The position numbers were made by a program, and so were the translations under genes. Positions 34,787 to 42,686 of a DNA stretch of 64,000 bases are shown piece by piece. The notes under the pieces are model-generated. The model did no database searches. It was given only the letters and a program-made list of their open reading frames with translations, and had not been told where the DNA came from. The DNA comes from Desulfovibrio sp. (lineage in GTDB: Bacteria > Desulfobacterota > Desulfovibrionia > Desulfovibrionales > Desulfovibrionaceae): positions 868,001 through 932,000 of the forward strand of contig JAQYWK010000001.1 in NCBI GenBank assembly GCA_030145055.1. The letters run 5' to 3'. Each line of letters opens with the position of its first letter. Position 1 is the stretch's first letter.

Positions 34787-35617
34787 TTACATTTCGTTAG
34801 GTAGTTCTTTTAGCTGTGCGTATGTGTAAACCGGGCCATCCTGACAAACATAGCTGGTTCCGATGTTACAACGTCCGCAGATACCGATTCCGCATTTCAT
34901 GCGCTTTTCAAGAGTTGTGTAGATCTGCTCATCCTTGAAACCAAGTTTAGCCAGTGCCTGAACAGTGAATTTAATCATGATAGGCGGGCCACAGGTTACA
35001 GCGACACAGTTTTCAGGAGAAGGATTAATGTCCAGAAGAACGTTCGGGATAAGCCCTACGTTGTGCTCCCAACCTTCGAATTCTGCATCGATTGTCAGAT
35101 GAGTATCCAGATCGTCTCTTTCGAGCCACTCAGGGAGTTCATAGCTGAACGCCATATCTACCGGGCTTCTTGCTCCGTAGAGTAGAGTGATTTTACCGTA
35201 ATCTTTACGATTATCAAGCATGAAAAGCAGCAGTGTGCGAAGCGGCGCCATGCCGATTCCGCCACCGACGAAGACGATGTCTTTGCCTTTCATATCTTCG
35301 TATGGGAATGCGTTACCAAGTGGTGCGCGAACACCAATCTGGTCGCCAGCGCTTAAGGTGTGAAGCATAGAAGTTACTTCACCAGTCTTCATTACGCTGA
35401 ATTGCAGGTAATCCATGCGGGTAGGAGGGGAATTAATTACAAAGGTAGCCTCTCCGATCCCGAATGCAGACAACTGTCCGACCTGACCTGGCCCGAAATT
35501 AAAATCTTTTTTTATTTGCGGGTTGTTCAGTGTCACACGGAACGTCTTAATAGTCGGGGTTTCTTCGATTACTTCCTGAATTGTCGCCATTGCCGGCAAG
35601 TAAGGATTACTAGTCAT
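34787..35617 (-). CDS. flxA: FlxA, FAD/NAD(P)-binding ferredoxin-reductase-like subunit
   Basis: A 276-residue subunit resembling AsrB/HydG-type diaphorases. It has a FAD-binding beta-barrel (residues 10-100), an NAD(P)-binding motif VGGGIGMAPLRTLL, and a C-terminal 2Fe-2S site with CGIGICGRCNIGTSYVC. Known family role: the NADH dehydrogenase module of the FlxABCD-HdrABC complex, which couples NADH oxidation to reduction of ferredoxin and DsrC by flavin-based electron bifurcation. Its ATG overlaps the flxB stop as TAATG. Confidence 0.92.
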   Translation of the reverse strand: MTSNPYLPAMATIQEVIEETPTIKTFRVTLNNPQIKKDFNFGPGQVGQLSAFGIGEATFVINSPPTRMDYLQFSVMKTGEVTSMLHTLSAGDQIGVRAPLGNAFPYEDMKGKDIVFVGGGIGMAPLRTLLLFMLDNRKDYGKITLLYGARSPVDMAFSYELPEWLERDDLDTHLTIDAEFEGWEHNVGLIPNVLLDINPSPENCVAVTCGPPIMIKFTVQALAKLGFKDEQIYTTLEKRMKCGIGICGRCNIGTSYVCQDGPVYTYAQLKELPNEM

Positions 35618-36819
35618 TATTTAGCCCCTTTTTTCTTGGATGCAGGCTTTTTACTCTTTTTATTCTTTTTGGCTTTGGCGCTAGTATTTTCAGCTTTGAC
35701 GCTAGTTTCTTTCGGCGCTGGCTTTTCAGTTGGAGCCGCTTTAGGTTCCTCGGCAGGAACTTCTTTAGCTGTAGGGTCTACGAAGGCGATTGCACTCTTA
35801 ACCATTTCGCGGATATCAACACCTACCGGACAGCTCTTTATGCAACGTCCGCAACCACAGCAGGAGATAACTCCGCCGTGAATGTCTGGATAGTAGCTGA
35901 ACTTGTGTCCGACTCTATTTTTGAGTCTGTTCGCCTTGGCAGGACGCGGATTGTGTCCGCTTGCTTCAGATGTGAACATGGATGACATACAGTTGTCCCA
36001 TGATCTGATGCGTGTGCCCTTAAGTCCGTTGGCTTCATCTGTGATATTAAAGCAGTAGCAGGTGGGGCACAGGTATGTGCACGCGCCACAGCTGATACAT
36101 TTATCTGACATTTCTTCCCAGAACGGTCCGTTATCAAAAACAGCCAGAAGTTTTTCTGGGCTGCCTGTGAAATCAGGTGCTTCGTTCATGGATGCGTCAG
36201 CGGCTTGTTTGTATTTAGTTGCTTCGCCTTCCATCGAACTGCCGTCAGTAAGCAGAGAACTGGCTAGCAGTCCTTCACCTTTTGTGCTGACACATTCGAT
36301 GTAATAGCCGTCTGTTACAGGGGTGATGAGAAGATCTGATCCATCAGGATCAGATGGTCCGCTTCCAACCGCATTACAGAAACAGGTGGTTTCACCTTTT
36401 TCGCAAGTAAGGGTTATGAAACAGGTGTTTTCTCTACGAGCCTTGTAATAAACGTCGACTTGGTCGCCATCTAGGTAAACACGGTCAAACATGGTGAAAC
36501 CGCGTGCATCACATGGGCGTCCACCGAAGACTACATAAGTCGTTGTCGGAATGGTTTCCTTAACGTCTATAGCGATCTTGGTGAGGTTTTCCATGTCTTT
36601 GATCTGGCTATATTCAAGAAGGGTTTCACTTTGCGGGAAGATTGCCTTTTTAGGAGGGGCAGTTGCTTCGCGGTCAATGAAGACTCCTTTCTCTGAATCA
36701 TAGGGCCGGAAAATGATAGAGTCACCTTCGAATCTTGGAGCCAGCACGGTATGCGCCTGTCCAAGTTCTTCCAGCCATGCCGACAAACTTTCTTTTTTTA
36801 TGAATTTAGTCTGCGCCAT
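35617..36819 (-). CDS. flxB: FlxB, two-[4Fe-4S] cluster subunit
   Basis: A 400-residue protein resembling anaerobic sulfite reductase A and HydB. Cluster motifs are C241-x2-C-x2-C-x3-C (CISCGACTYLCP) and CCGCGRCIKSCP near residues 320-331. Residues 351-400 form a low-complexity tail of Ala, Pro, Glu and Lys, with 16 lysines. I use the ATG at 36819 because it overlaps the flxC stop as TAATG and has GAGG upstream; the longer frame starts two codons earlier. It relays electrons between FlxA and the Hdr part. Confidence 0.9.
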   Translation of the reverse strand: MAQTKFIKKESLSAWLEELGQAHTVLAPRFEGDSIIFRPYDSEKGVFIDREATAPPKKAIFPQSETLLEYSQIKDMENLTKIAIDVKETIPTTTYVVFGGRPCDARGFTMFDRVYLDGDQVDVYYKARRENTCFITLTCEKGETTCFCNAVGSGPSDPDGSDLLITPVTDGYYIECVSTKGEGLLASSLLTDGSSMEGEATKYKQAADASMNEAPDFTGSPEKLLAVFDNGPFWEEMSDKCISCGACTYLCPTCYCFNITDEANGLKGTRIRSWDNCMSSMFTSEASGHNPRPAKANRLKNRVGHKFSYYPDIHGGVISCCGCGRCIKSCPVGVDIREMVKSAIAFVDPTAKEVPAEEPKAAPTEKPAPKETSVKAENTSAKAKKNKKSKKPASKKKGAK

Positions 36820-37778
36820 TACCATTTCCTCTCTGTGATCTTATCTTCCTCAGCTTTGAAGGTCATCAGCGGAGGCGTAGCATCCGGGTTGATTCCAGCT
36901 TCATAGTCGAAGACCTCTTTGATCTCTTTGTTCATTTTTTTCTTGAACAGGAGGATGGGGATATCTACAGGACATGCCCGCTGACATTCTCCACACTCAG
37001 TACAGCGACCGGCAAGATGGTAGGCATGGATAACCTGAAACATCCATTTGTCACGAACATGGGCTTCCTGACTCAACCAGTGAGGATCGCGGCTTTGAGC
37101 TACGCAGTGATCGCGGCATACGCACATCGGGCATGCATTTCGGCATGCATAACAGCGGATACAACGGTCCATTTCTTTGAGCCAGAATCCGAATTTTTCT
37201 TCCTCAGGCTTTTCTTCAAATTCGACTACATCTTTGTAACCGTCTTCAAAGGTTGCTGTGGAAGTTATTTCGGCTCCGGCAAAGTGGTCGCTGAGCACTG
37301 CGTTGGGGTAGCGGCAGGTTGCGCATTTTTCGGAAAGAACATCACTCATGGCGAGTTTATGTTCTGTGCCGGATGCGCTGACCTTGACTTCAGATCCGGA
37401 TACTTCACAGGAATCGATGTTTCCAACGTCTCCTACAATTCTACGGATCTTGGTCTGATCTACGACGCCGGTACAACCGAACCCGAAGATGGTGACATCT
37501 TCACGGTCGATTAATTTTTCCTGTAGTAGTTCAACTACAGAACGGCTATCGCAACCTTTCACTATGATGCCGACCTTTTTGCCGCGCATGCTTGGCAGAT
37601 AGGTGGCAAGGTTATGAACGCAAAGCGCGTTCACTTGAAGTTTATCAATATCTTCATCCCTGCGAATGAAATGTGGTGTGGCGTGAAGTGGGTCGTAACC
37701 CCCTGTCCAGCCAATCACTACATCTAATTCCGGCAGGGCTTTCCTGACTTGTTCTTTTAGGTCTTCCAGATTTTGCAC
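36819..37778 (-). CDS. flxC: FlxC, iron-sulfur subunit
   Basis: A 319-residue subunit. The N-terminal part resembles the FrhB/FpoF N domain (VIVKGCDSRSVVELLQEK, FGFGCTGVVD). It then has CATCRYP and two 4Fe-4S motifs: CIRCYACRNACPMCVC and CTECGECQRACP. It has an AAGGAG ribosome site and a GTG start. It is known as part of the electron relay of the Flx complex. It ends by overlapping flxB. Confidence 0.9.
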   Translation of the reverse strand: MQNLEDLKEQVRKALPELDVVIGWTGGYDPLHATPHFIRRDEDIDKLQVNALCVHNLATYLPSMRGKKVGIIVKGCDSRSVVELLQEKLIDREDVTIFGFGCTGVVDQTKIRRIVGDVGNIDSCEVSGSEVKVSASGTEHKLAMSDVLSEKCATCRYPNAVLSDHFAGAEITSTATFEDGYKDVVEFEEKPEEEKFGFWLKEMDRCIRCYACRNACPMCVCRDHCVAQSRDPHWLSQEAHVRDKWMFQVIHAYHLAGRCTECGECQRACPVDIPILLFKKKMNKEIKEVFDYEAGINPDATPPLMTFKAEEDKITERKW

Positions 37779-37808
37779 CCTGTATCTCCTTGGTTGAAAC
37801 TGGCTCTA

Positions 37809-38273
37809 TTAAAGAGCTGCTTCCATCAATTTGAGTGTCTCTTCTGCTTCCGCTCCAACAATTTTGGGGGCGGCACCAAGCTCATGAATCTGCTCGGTGA
37901 ACTTCGTCACGACTTCCTGCCAGCGTTGCCCTTCTGAGGCTGAAACCCAAGTGTATTCAAAACGCTTGGCATCAATCCCCATGATCGGAAGGAACCTTTT
38001 GAGCATTTCCAATCTGCGGCGTGCGTAGAAGTTACCTTCTGTGTAGTGACAGTCTCTAGGGTGACACCCGGAAACGAGTACACCGTCCGCGCCAGCTAAG
38101 AGAGTTTTGACGATAAACAGGGGATCTATTCTCCCTGAGCAGGGAACCTTTATAACGCGTAAATCAGTCGGCTGTTTGAATCTTCCTACTCCGGCGGTAT
38201 CAGCACCACCATAGGAGCACCAGTTACAGAGAAAACCGACGATTCTAAGTTCTTTACCTTCTAGAATCGGCAT
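37809..38273 (-). CDS. flxD: FlxD, MvhD-like hydrogenase iron-sulfur subunit
   Basis: A 154-residue MvhD-family protein (FLCNWCSYGGADTAGVGR, then VSGCHPRDCHYTEGN). In methanogens MvhD bridges hydrogenase and HdrA; here it links the Flx module to HdrA. The start overlaps the hdrA stop by 13 bp, so the two subunits are translationally coupled. Confidence 0.92.
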   Translation of the reverse strand: MPILEGKELRIVGFLCNWCSYGGADTAGVGRFKQPTDLRVIKVPCSGRIDPLFIVKTLLAGADGVLVSGCHPRDCHYTEGNFYARRRLEMLKRFLPIMGIDAKRFEYTWVSASEGQRWQEVVTKFTEQIHELGAAPKIVGAEAEETLKLMEAAL

Positions 38274-40219
38274 ATTGCGTTAACCTCCGCGAGAATCTGG
38301 TTGTCAGTGAAATGCTGGAGCTGAACTGCGCCTTGCGGACAGGTGGAAGTACAGATTCCGCAACCCTGACAAATGGTTTCGATTACATCAGCCTTTTTCA
38401 TGCCGCGGAAATCAATTTCCTTGATGGCTCCGAATGGACATGTCTGGATACATTTTCCACATCCGATACAGCGTTTGATGTCAACAACTGAAACCTGTGG
38501 GTCACTTGCAAGCATATCCTGAGAGAACAGGCCAAGTACTTTTGATGCTGCCGCGCTACCTTGCGCAACTGATGCAGGGATATCTTTCGGCCCCTGACAT
38601 GCTCCCGCCAGATAAACTCCGGCAGTGTTTGTTTCAACAGGCTTAAGTTTTGGATGTCCTTCCATGAAGAAACCGTATGCATCGTATGAGATACGAAGCT
38701 TTTTAGCCAGATCCGTAGCTCCCACAGAGGCTTCTGCGCCTACAGCAAGGACAACTAGATCCGCATCAATTTCAACCTGAGCACCCATGAGGGTGTCTGC
38801 GCCGCGAACAACTAAGTTGTCACCTTTCGGGTAAATCATAGATACGCGACCGCGGATGTAATTGGCTCCATATTCTTCCATGGCTCTGCGGGTGAACTCG
38901 TCGTACAATTTCCCCGGTGAGCGGATATCCATATAGAATACATGTGACTGGGAATCTGGAATGTGATCTTTGGTCAGAATTGTTTGTTTCGCTGTGTACA
39001 TACAGCAGAAACCTGAACAATAAGGGCGACCGACAGATTTATCTCTAGACCCTACACATTGGATGAACACAACGTTCTTAGGTTCCTTGCCGTCTGATGG
39101 ACGTTTAATGTGTCCTTCGCTCGGGCCGGAAGCTGAAAGCATGCGTTCGTATTGCAGGGAGGTGATAACGTCAGGGTATTTCCCGCCGCCGTATTGACCG
39201 TAAACAGTCCAGTCGAAGAGGTCAAAACCGGTGGCGGCAACAACTGCGCCGACATTTTCAGTTATAAACTCATCTTTCTGGGTAAAATCAATAGCTTCCG
39301 AAGGACATACCTTGGCACAGACTCCACACTTATCTTTCTGGATTTTCATACAGAAATCGGGGTCGATTTTAGCTTTTTTAGGAATGGCCTGTGGAAACGG
39401 AATGTTGATAGCTTTTGTTGTTGCAAGTTTTTCGTTAAAGAAGTCAGTCGCTTTTCTGCTAGGACATTTTTCCACACACAAACCACAGCCTGTGCAAGCG
39501 TCCCAGTCAACGTAGCTGGCTTTCTTTTTAACTTTAATCTCGAAGTTTCCGACATAGCCGTTAACTTCTTCGATTTCTGAATAAGCGTGCAGATTGATGT
39601 TCGGATGCTGCGCAACATCAACCATGAGAGGTCCAAGGACACAACTGGAACAATCCACAGTAGGGAATGTTTTATCCAGTTTAGCCATCTTACCGCCGAT
39701 GGTAGTGTCTTTTTCAACGAGGACTACTTTGAGTCCACCGTTAGCACAGTCCAAAGCGGCCTGGATGCCGGCGACACCGCCACCAACAACCATGACACTC
39801 TTGTTTACAGGGAATTGCTTAGAGAATAGTGGACGGTTTTTGAGCAGTTTTGCAGCCGCCATACGAACAAGATCCGCAGATTTGTTAGTATTAGCTTCTC
39901 TGTCTTTTCCAATCCATGAGACGTGTTCTCTAATATTAGCCATTTCGAAAAGGTAGCGGTTCAGACCCGCTCTTTCCAGAGTACGGCGGAAAGTAGGTTC
40001 ATGCATTCTTGGAGTACAAGATGCTACAACCACACCATCGAGCTTATGCTCTTTAATTGCTTCTATTATACCATCCTGTCCGGGTTCGGAGCAGGCGTAC
40101 ATTGTATCTGTTGCGAACACTACGCCGGGAAATTCCCGGGAAGCTGCAGCAACCGCGGCAGTATCCACGGTCCCTTCAATATTAGTTCCGCAGTGGCAGA
40201 CAAAGACTCCTATTTTCAT
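38261..40219 (-). CDS. hdrA: HdrA, electron-bifurcating flavoprotein
   Basis: A 652-residue HdrA. It has an N-terminal CHCGTNIEG, an FAD-binding Rossmann motif VVGGGVAGIQAALDCANGGL at about residue 145, CTGCGLCVEKCP and CGVCAKVCP ferredoxin-like clusters, the central SSCVLGPLMVDV and CVGSRD, and two C-terminal ferredoxin motifs CIGCGKCIQTCP and CQGCGICTSTCP. The FAD is the site of bifurcation. A conserved Cys replaces the selenocysteine found in some homologues. It lies between flxD and hdrB, as in Desulfovibrio. Confidence 0.95.
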   Translation of the reverse strand: MKIGVFVCHCGTNIEGTVDTAAVAAASREFPGVVFATDTMYACSEPGQDGIIEAIKEHKLDGVVVASCTPRMHEPTFRRTLERAGLNRYLFEMANIREHVSWIGKDREANTNKSADLVRMAAAKLLKNRPLFSKQFPVNKSVMVVGGGVAGIQAALDCANGGLKVVLVEKDTTIGGKMAKLDKTFPTVDCSSCVLGPLMVDVAQHPNINLHAYSEIEEVNGYVGNFEIKVKKKASYVDWDACTGCGLCVEKCPSRKATDFFNEKLATTKAINIPFPQAIPKKAKIDPDFCMKIQKDKCGVCAKVCPSEAIDFTQKDEFITENVGAVVAATGFDLFDWTVYGQYGGGKYPDVITSLQYERMLSASGPSEGHIKRPSDGKEPKNVVFIQCVGSRDKSVGRPYCSGFCCMYTAKQTILTKDHIPDSQSHVFYMDIRSPGKLYDEFTRRAMEEYGANYIRGRVSMIYPKGDNLVVRGADTLMGAQVEIDADLVVLAVGAEASVGATDLAKKLRISYDAYGFFMEGHPKLKPVETNTAGVYLAGACQGPKDIPASVAQGSAAASKVLGLFSQDMLASDPQVSVVDIKRCIGCGKCIQTCPFGAIKEIDFRGMKKADVIETICQGCGICTSTCPQGAVQLQHFTDNQILAEVNAICRF

Positions 40220-40259
40220 TTAAGTCTTCTCCTTGACGTTCTTGACCGGTTGGGTAGCT

Positions 40260-41150
40260 CTAGGAAGCGTCTTCCGCGCCGATGTCATTAATGACTTTGC
40301 GAGGGGATACGCAGAGCTTATCAATTCCGAGTTCCTTCTCATCTAACCCAAGAGCTAGTCCAATAAGCTGGGTGTAATAAAACACCGGGATATTGTGCTT
40401 TGCTCCGTTAGCTGAGTTGATTTGATCCTGTCGCAGATCAAGATTCATCTGGCAGAGAGGGCAGGCTGTAACCAGCGCCGTAGCTCCGATGTCTTGGGCT
40501 GCATCAAGGAGTTTGCCGGACAGGCTCATAACAATATCCTTACGAGGAATACCGAATGAAGCTCCGCAGCATTCAACTTTCAGCGGGAATGGAAGGACAG
40601 TCGCTCCCAGAGCTGTAAGGATATTATCCATAGCCATAGGGTGTTCGGGGTCGTCAAAGTTCATGACTTCCGGCGGGCGGTTCATAATGCAACCGTAATA
40701 TGCCGCAACTTTCAGCCCCTTAAGAGGCTTTACTACCTTTGACTTAAGCGCATCAAGTCCCATGTCTTCAACAATAATCTGTAGTACAGACTTGGTGTCA
40801 ACTCCGCCATTGTATGGAGTATCCAGCAGTTTGTTGACGTCATCTCTAAACTCGTCTTTGCCCATTCTATGGGTGGCGGTTTTGAGGTTGGTCAAACAAC
40901 TTGGACAGGGAGTGATAGCCGTGCTCAGATTCATCTTTTCAACCAGCGCAAGGTTACGCGCTGAAAGAGCTGAGGACAAAGTGTGGTCGACTGTGTGTGC
41001 CGGAGTAGAACCGCAACAGCTCCAATCCGGAATCTCGTTCAAAGTTATACCCAGCTTGGCGCAGATTGCGCGGGTGGACATATCATATTCAATAGATGTT
41101 CCGGTTCCAGAGCAACCGGGATAGTAAGCATAATTTAAGGAATCACTCAT
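40260..41150 (-). CDS. hdrB: HdrB, heterodisulfide reductase-like subunit with CCG domains
   Basis: A 296-residue protein with two cysteine-rich CCG domains: WSCCGSTPAH at residue 43 and the second ending VECCGASFG; CPSCLTNL and CPLCQMNLD are the preceding Cys-x-x-Cys pairs. In methanogens this subunit carries the noncubane 4Fe-4S clusters that cleave the heterodisulfide; in sulfate reducers the likely partner is DsrC. Its ATG overlaps the hdrC stop (ATGA). Confidence 0.94.
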   Translation of the reverse strand: MSDSLNYAYYPGCSGTGTSIEYDMSTRAICAKLGITLNEIPDWSCCGSTPAHTVDHTLSSALSARNLALVEKMNLSTAITPCPSCLTNLKTATHRMGKDEFRDDVNKLLDTPYNGGVDTKSVLQIIVEDMGLDALKSKVVKPLKGLKVAAYYGCIMNRPPEVMNFDDPEHPMAMDNILTALGATVLPFPLKVECCGASFGIPRKDIVMSLSGKLLDAAQDIGATALVTACPLCQMNLDLRQDQINSANGAKHNIPVFYYTQLIGLALGLDEKELGIDKLCVSPRKVINDIGAEDAS

Positions 41151-41707
41151 TTTCGAGACTCCTCTTTAAATCGGTTGAATATTTTTTGGACTTCTTCCTT
41201 CCCTTGAATCTGGGGAGGCTTGAAGTGCATTTTGCCCTTAGGCAAAACTTTCGGTCCAAGGTCCACATCTGTCCAGAACCGTCCTGTTTTCGCAATGTAA
41301 GAGGCTAAAAGGCCAATTTCAAAAACGCGTCCATGTTTTTCAACAGACGATAGGAAGCTGTCCCAAAACGATTTGACTGTAGGCACAGGAGCGTAACCCT
41401 CACGGCGAGCCATGTGGCGTAATACGTCCATGATGTGTGCTACATCAATGTTGTTGGGGCATCTGGTTGTGCATGATTCACATGTGGCACAGAGCCAAAG
41501 AGACTTGGATTTTAAAACAGTCTCTTTCTGACCTGCTTGCACAAGGCGCATAATCTGATTCACAGGCTGGTCATATACAAATGTATATGGGCAACCTGCG
41601 GTGCAGTTACCGCATTGGTAGCAGTGGCTCATGTTCTGGCCGCTTTCTTTTTCGACCTGCTTTACGAAGCTAGAGTCGTAAGACTTAGTAATATTAACTA
41701 TTTCCAT
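41147..41707 (-). CDS. hdrC: HdrC, 4Fe-4S ferredoxin-like subunit
   Basis: A 186-residue first subunit of the operon. It carries two four-cysteine cluster motifs: CYQCGNCTAGCPY and CATCESCTTRCPN, spaced as in HdrC. It passes electrons from HdrA to HdrB. The last 40 residues are charged. It is preceded by a short stem-loop at 41734-41753 and a long upstream region. Confidence 0.94.
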   Translation of the reverse strand: MEIVNITKSYDSSFVKQVEKESGQNMSHCYQCGNCTAGCPYTFVYDQPVNQIMRLVQAGQKETVLKSKSLWLCATCESCTTRCPNNIDVAHIMDVLRHMARREGYAPVPTVKSFWDSFLSSVEKHGRVFEIGLLASYIAKTGRFWTDVDLGPKVLPKGKMHFKPPQIQGKEEVQKIFNRFKEESRK

Positions 41708-41733
41708 AAATGAGTAGCCGCCTTTCCGCTTTG

Positions 41734-41753
41734 AAGTCCGGTGGAGCGGACTT
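41734..41753 (-). promoter_or_regulatory. Stem-loop in the hdrC leader
   Basis: AAGTCCG and CGGACTT arms with a GTGGAG/CTCCAC loop, placed 27 bp upstream of the hdrC ATG on the minus strand. No T run follows, so it may stabilise or regulate the flx-hdr mRNA rather than end transcription. Confidence 0.45.
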
Positions 41754-41882
41754 GCTTTGTGTAGATTGGCTTAAAGATTCATAACAGAGGATGGATTCTT
41801 AAGATGAGGTATACTGCCAGAAGATGTATCCTTACCGCAAGTGATAATCGAATGATTTGAGCGTTTATATAAAACTATTTTT

Positions 41883-41911
41883 TTGTCAAAGTACTAAATT
41901 GATTGTATAAT
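41883..41911 (+). promoter_or_regulatory. Sigma70-type promoter for cytochrome-chemoreceptor operon
   Basis: TTGTCA, a 17-bp spacer, then TATAAT. The transcription start should fall near 41918, about 280 bp before the cytochrome ATG. Confidence 0.6.
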
Positions 41912-42196
41912 CAGGGGTAAAGCTTTTTTTGTGTCCTTGAAATTAAGCAAAGTTAACATTTTAGTAGATTAGAACTATAAGCATTGATGTGTTATTTATT
42001 CAGGAAGGCTTGCCTTCTACATTTTCCTTCACTTATTTATCGAAAGAGAGTAACGAAATATCAAATAAGGCTTTTTGAAGAATTTGATTAATTGGGGATA
42101 AGTTGATTCAAATTGCTTTAATAATTACTTTTTCGCTTATTAGATGGTGTGTCGGGGCTTGGTGATTGGGGTTTCCAAAAATTGGGGTGTATTTTT

Positions 42197-42676
42197 ATGC
42201 GAGGAAAATGTTATACCGTTCGAATTGCTGTGTTTTTAGCGGTGTTGACAGTCTTCGGACTATCGTTTGTTGACTATGGTGTTACAAATGATGCGACTTA
42301 TGTCGGGTCTGAAGCGTGCGGTGAATGTCACGAGAAAGAATTTTCAAACTATAGTGCGTTTTCTAAAAAAGCTCACTCTAGCAAGAGTATCAAGATAATG
42401 TCTTCTGATCTTGATCAGGATGAAGTCAAGGAATGTTATGCTTGCCATGCTACTGGATATGGTAAGCCGGGTGGGTTTGTTTCTTTTGCAGCAACTCCTC
42501 ATTTAGCTGATGCTGGTTGTGAGGTTTGTCATGGTCCTGGTTCTCTTCATGCTGAAGATGGAGACCCTGATCTCATTAAAGCTAAAATGGAGATCAAAGA
42601 TTGCGAAACTTGTCATAATGCTGACAGGGTCGAGAATTTCAACTTTAAGCCGCTGATCTACGGCGGAGCCCACTAA
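42197..42676 (+). CDS. Secreted tetrahaem c-type cytochrome (cytochrome c554-like)
   Basis: A 159-residue protein with an N-terminal hydrophobic export helix ([17 protein letters not shown]) and four CxxCH haem sites at residues 41 (CGECH), 80 (CYACH), 108 (CEVCH) and 136 (CETCH). Spacing and the [17 protein letters not shown] segment resemble the NrfB/cytochrome c554 group. I choose the ATG with GGGGTG upstream, since the longer frame adds 16 residues before the export signal. The gene is 10 bp from a chemoreceptor that itself contains a haem motif, so electron or ligand passing between the two is likely. Confidence 0.87.
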   Translation: MRGKCYTVRIAVFLAVLTVFGLSFVDYGVTNDATYVGSEACGECHEKEFSNYSAFSKKAHSSKSIKIMSSDLDQDEVKECYACHATGYGKPGGFVSFAATPHLADAGCEVCHGPGSLHAEDGDPDLIKAKMEIKDCETCHNADRVENFNFKPLIYGGAH

Positions 42677-42686
42677 GGGAGGGAAT

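Larger units (their letters stand above)
41708..42196. other. Divergent intergenic region between hdrC and the cytochrome gene
   Basis: 489 bp, AT-rich, without a supported gene. It holds a near-consensus plus-strand sigma70 promoter at 41883-41911 and an hdrC-side stem-loop at 41734-41753. The long stretch between the plus-strand promoter and the ATG implies a 5' leader of about 280 nt. No clear -10/-35 pair for hdrC was identified. Confidence 0.6.

Noticed and set aside
39152-39580. 142-codon plus-strand frame within hdrA
   Set aside because: Lies fully opposite conserved cluster-binding codons of hdrA; no independent coding features.
38261-40219. Possible selenocysteine in HdrA
   Set aside because: The relevant position is an ordinary cysteine codon and no in-frame TGA is present.
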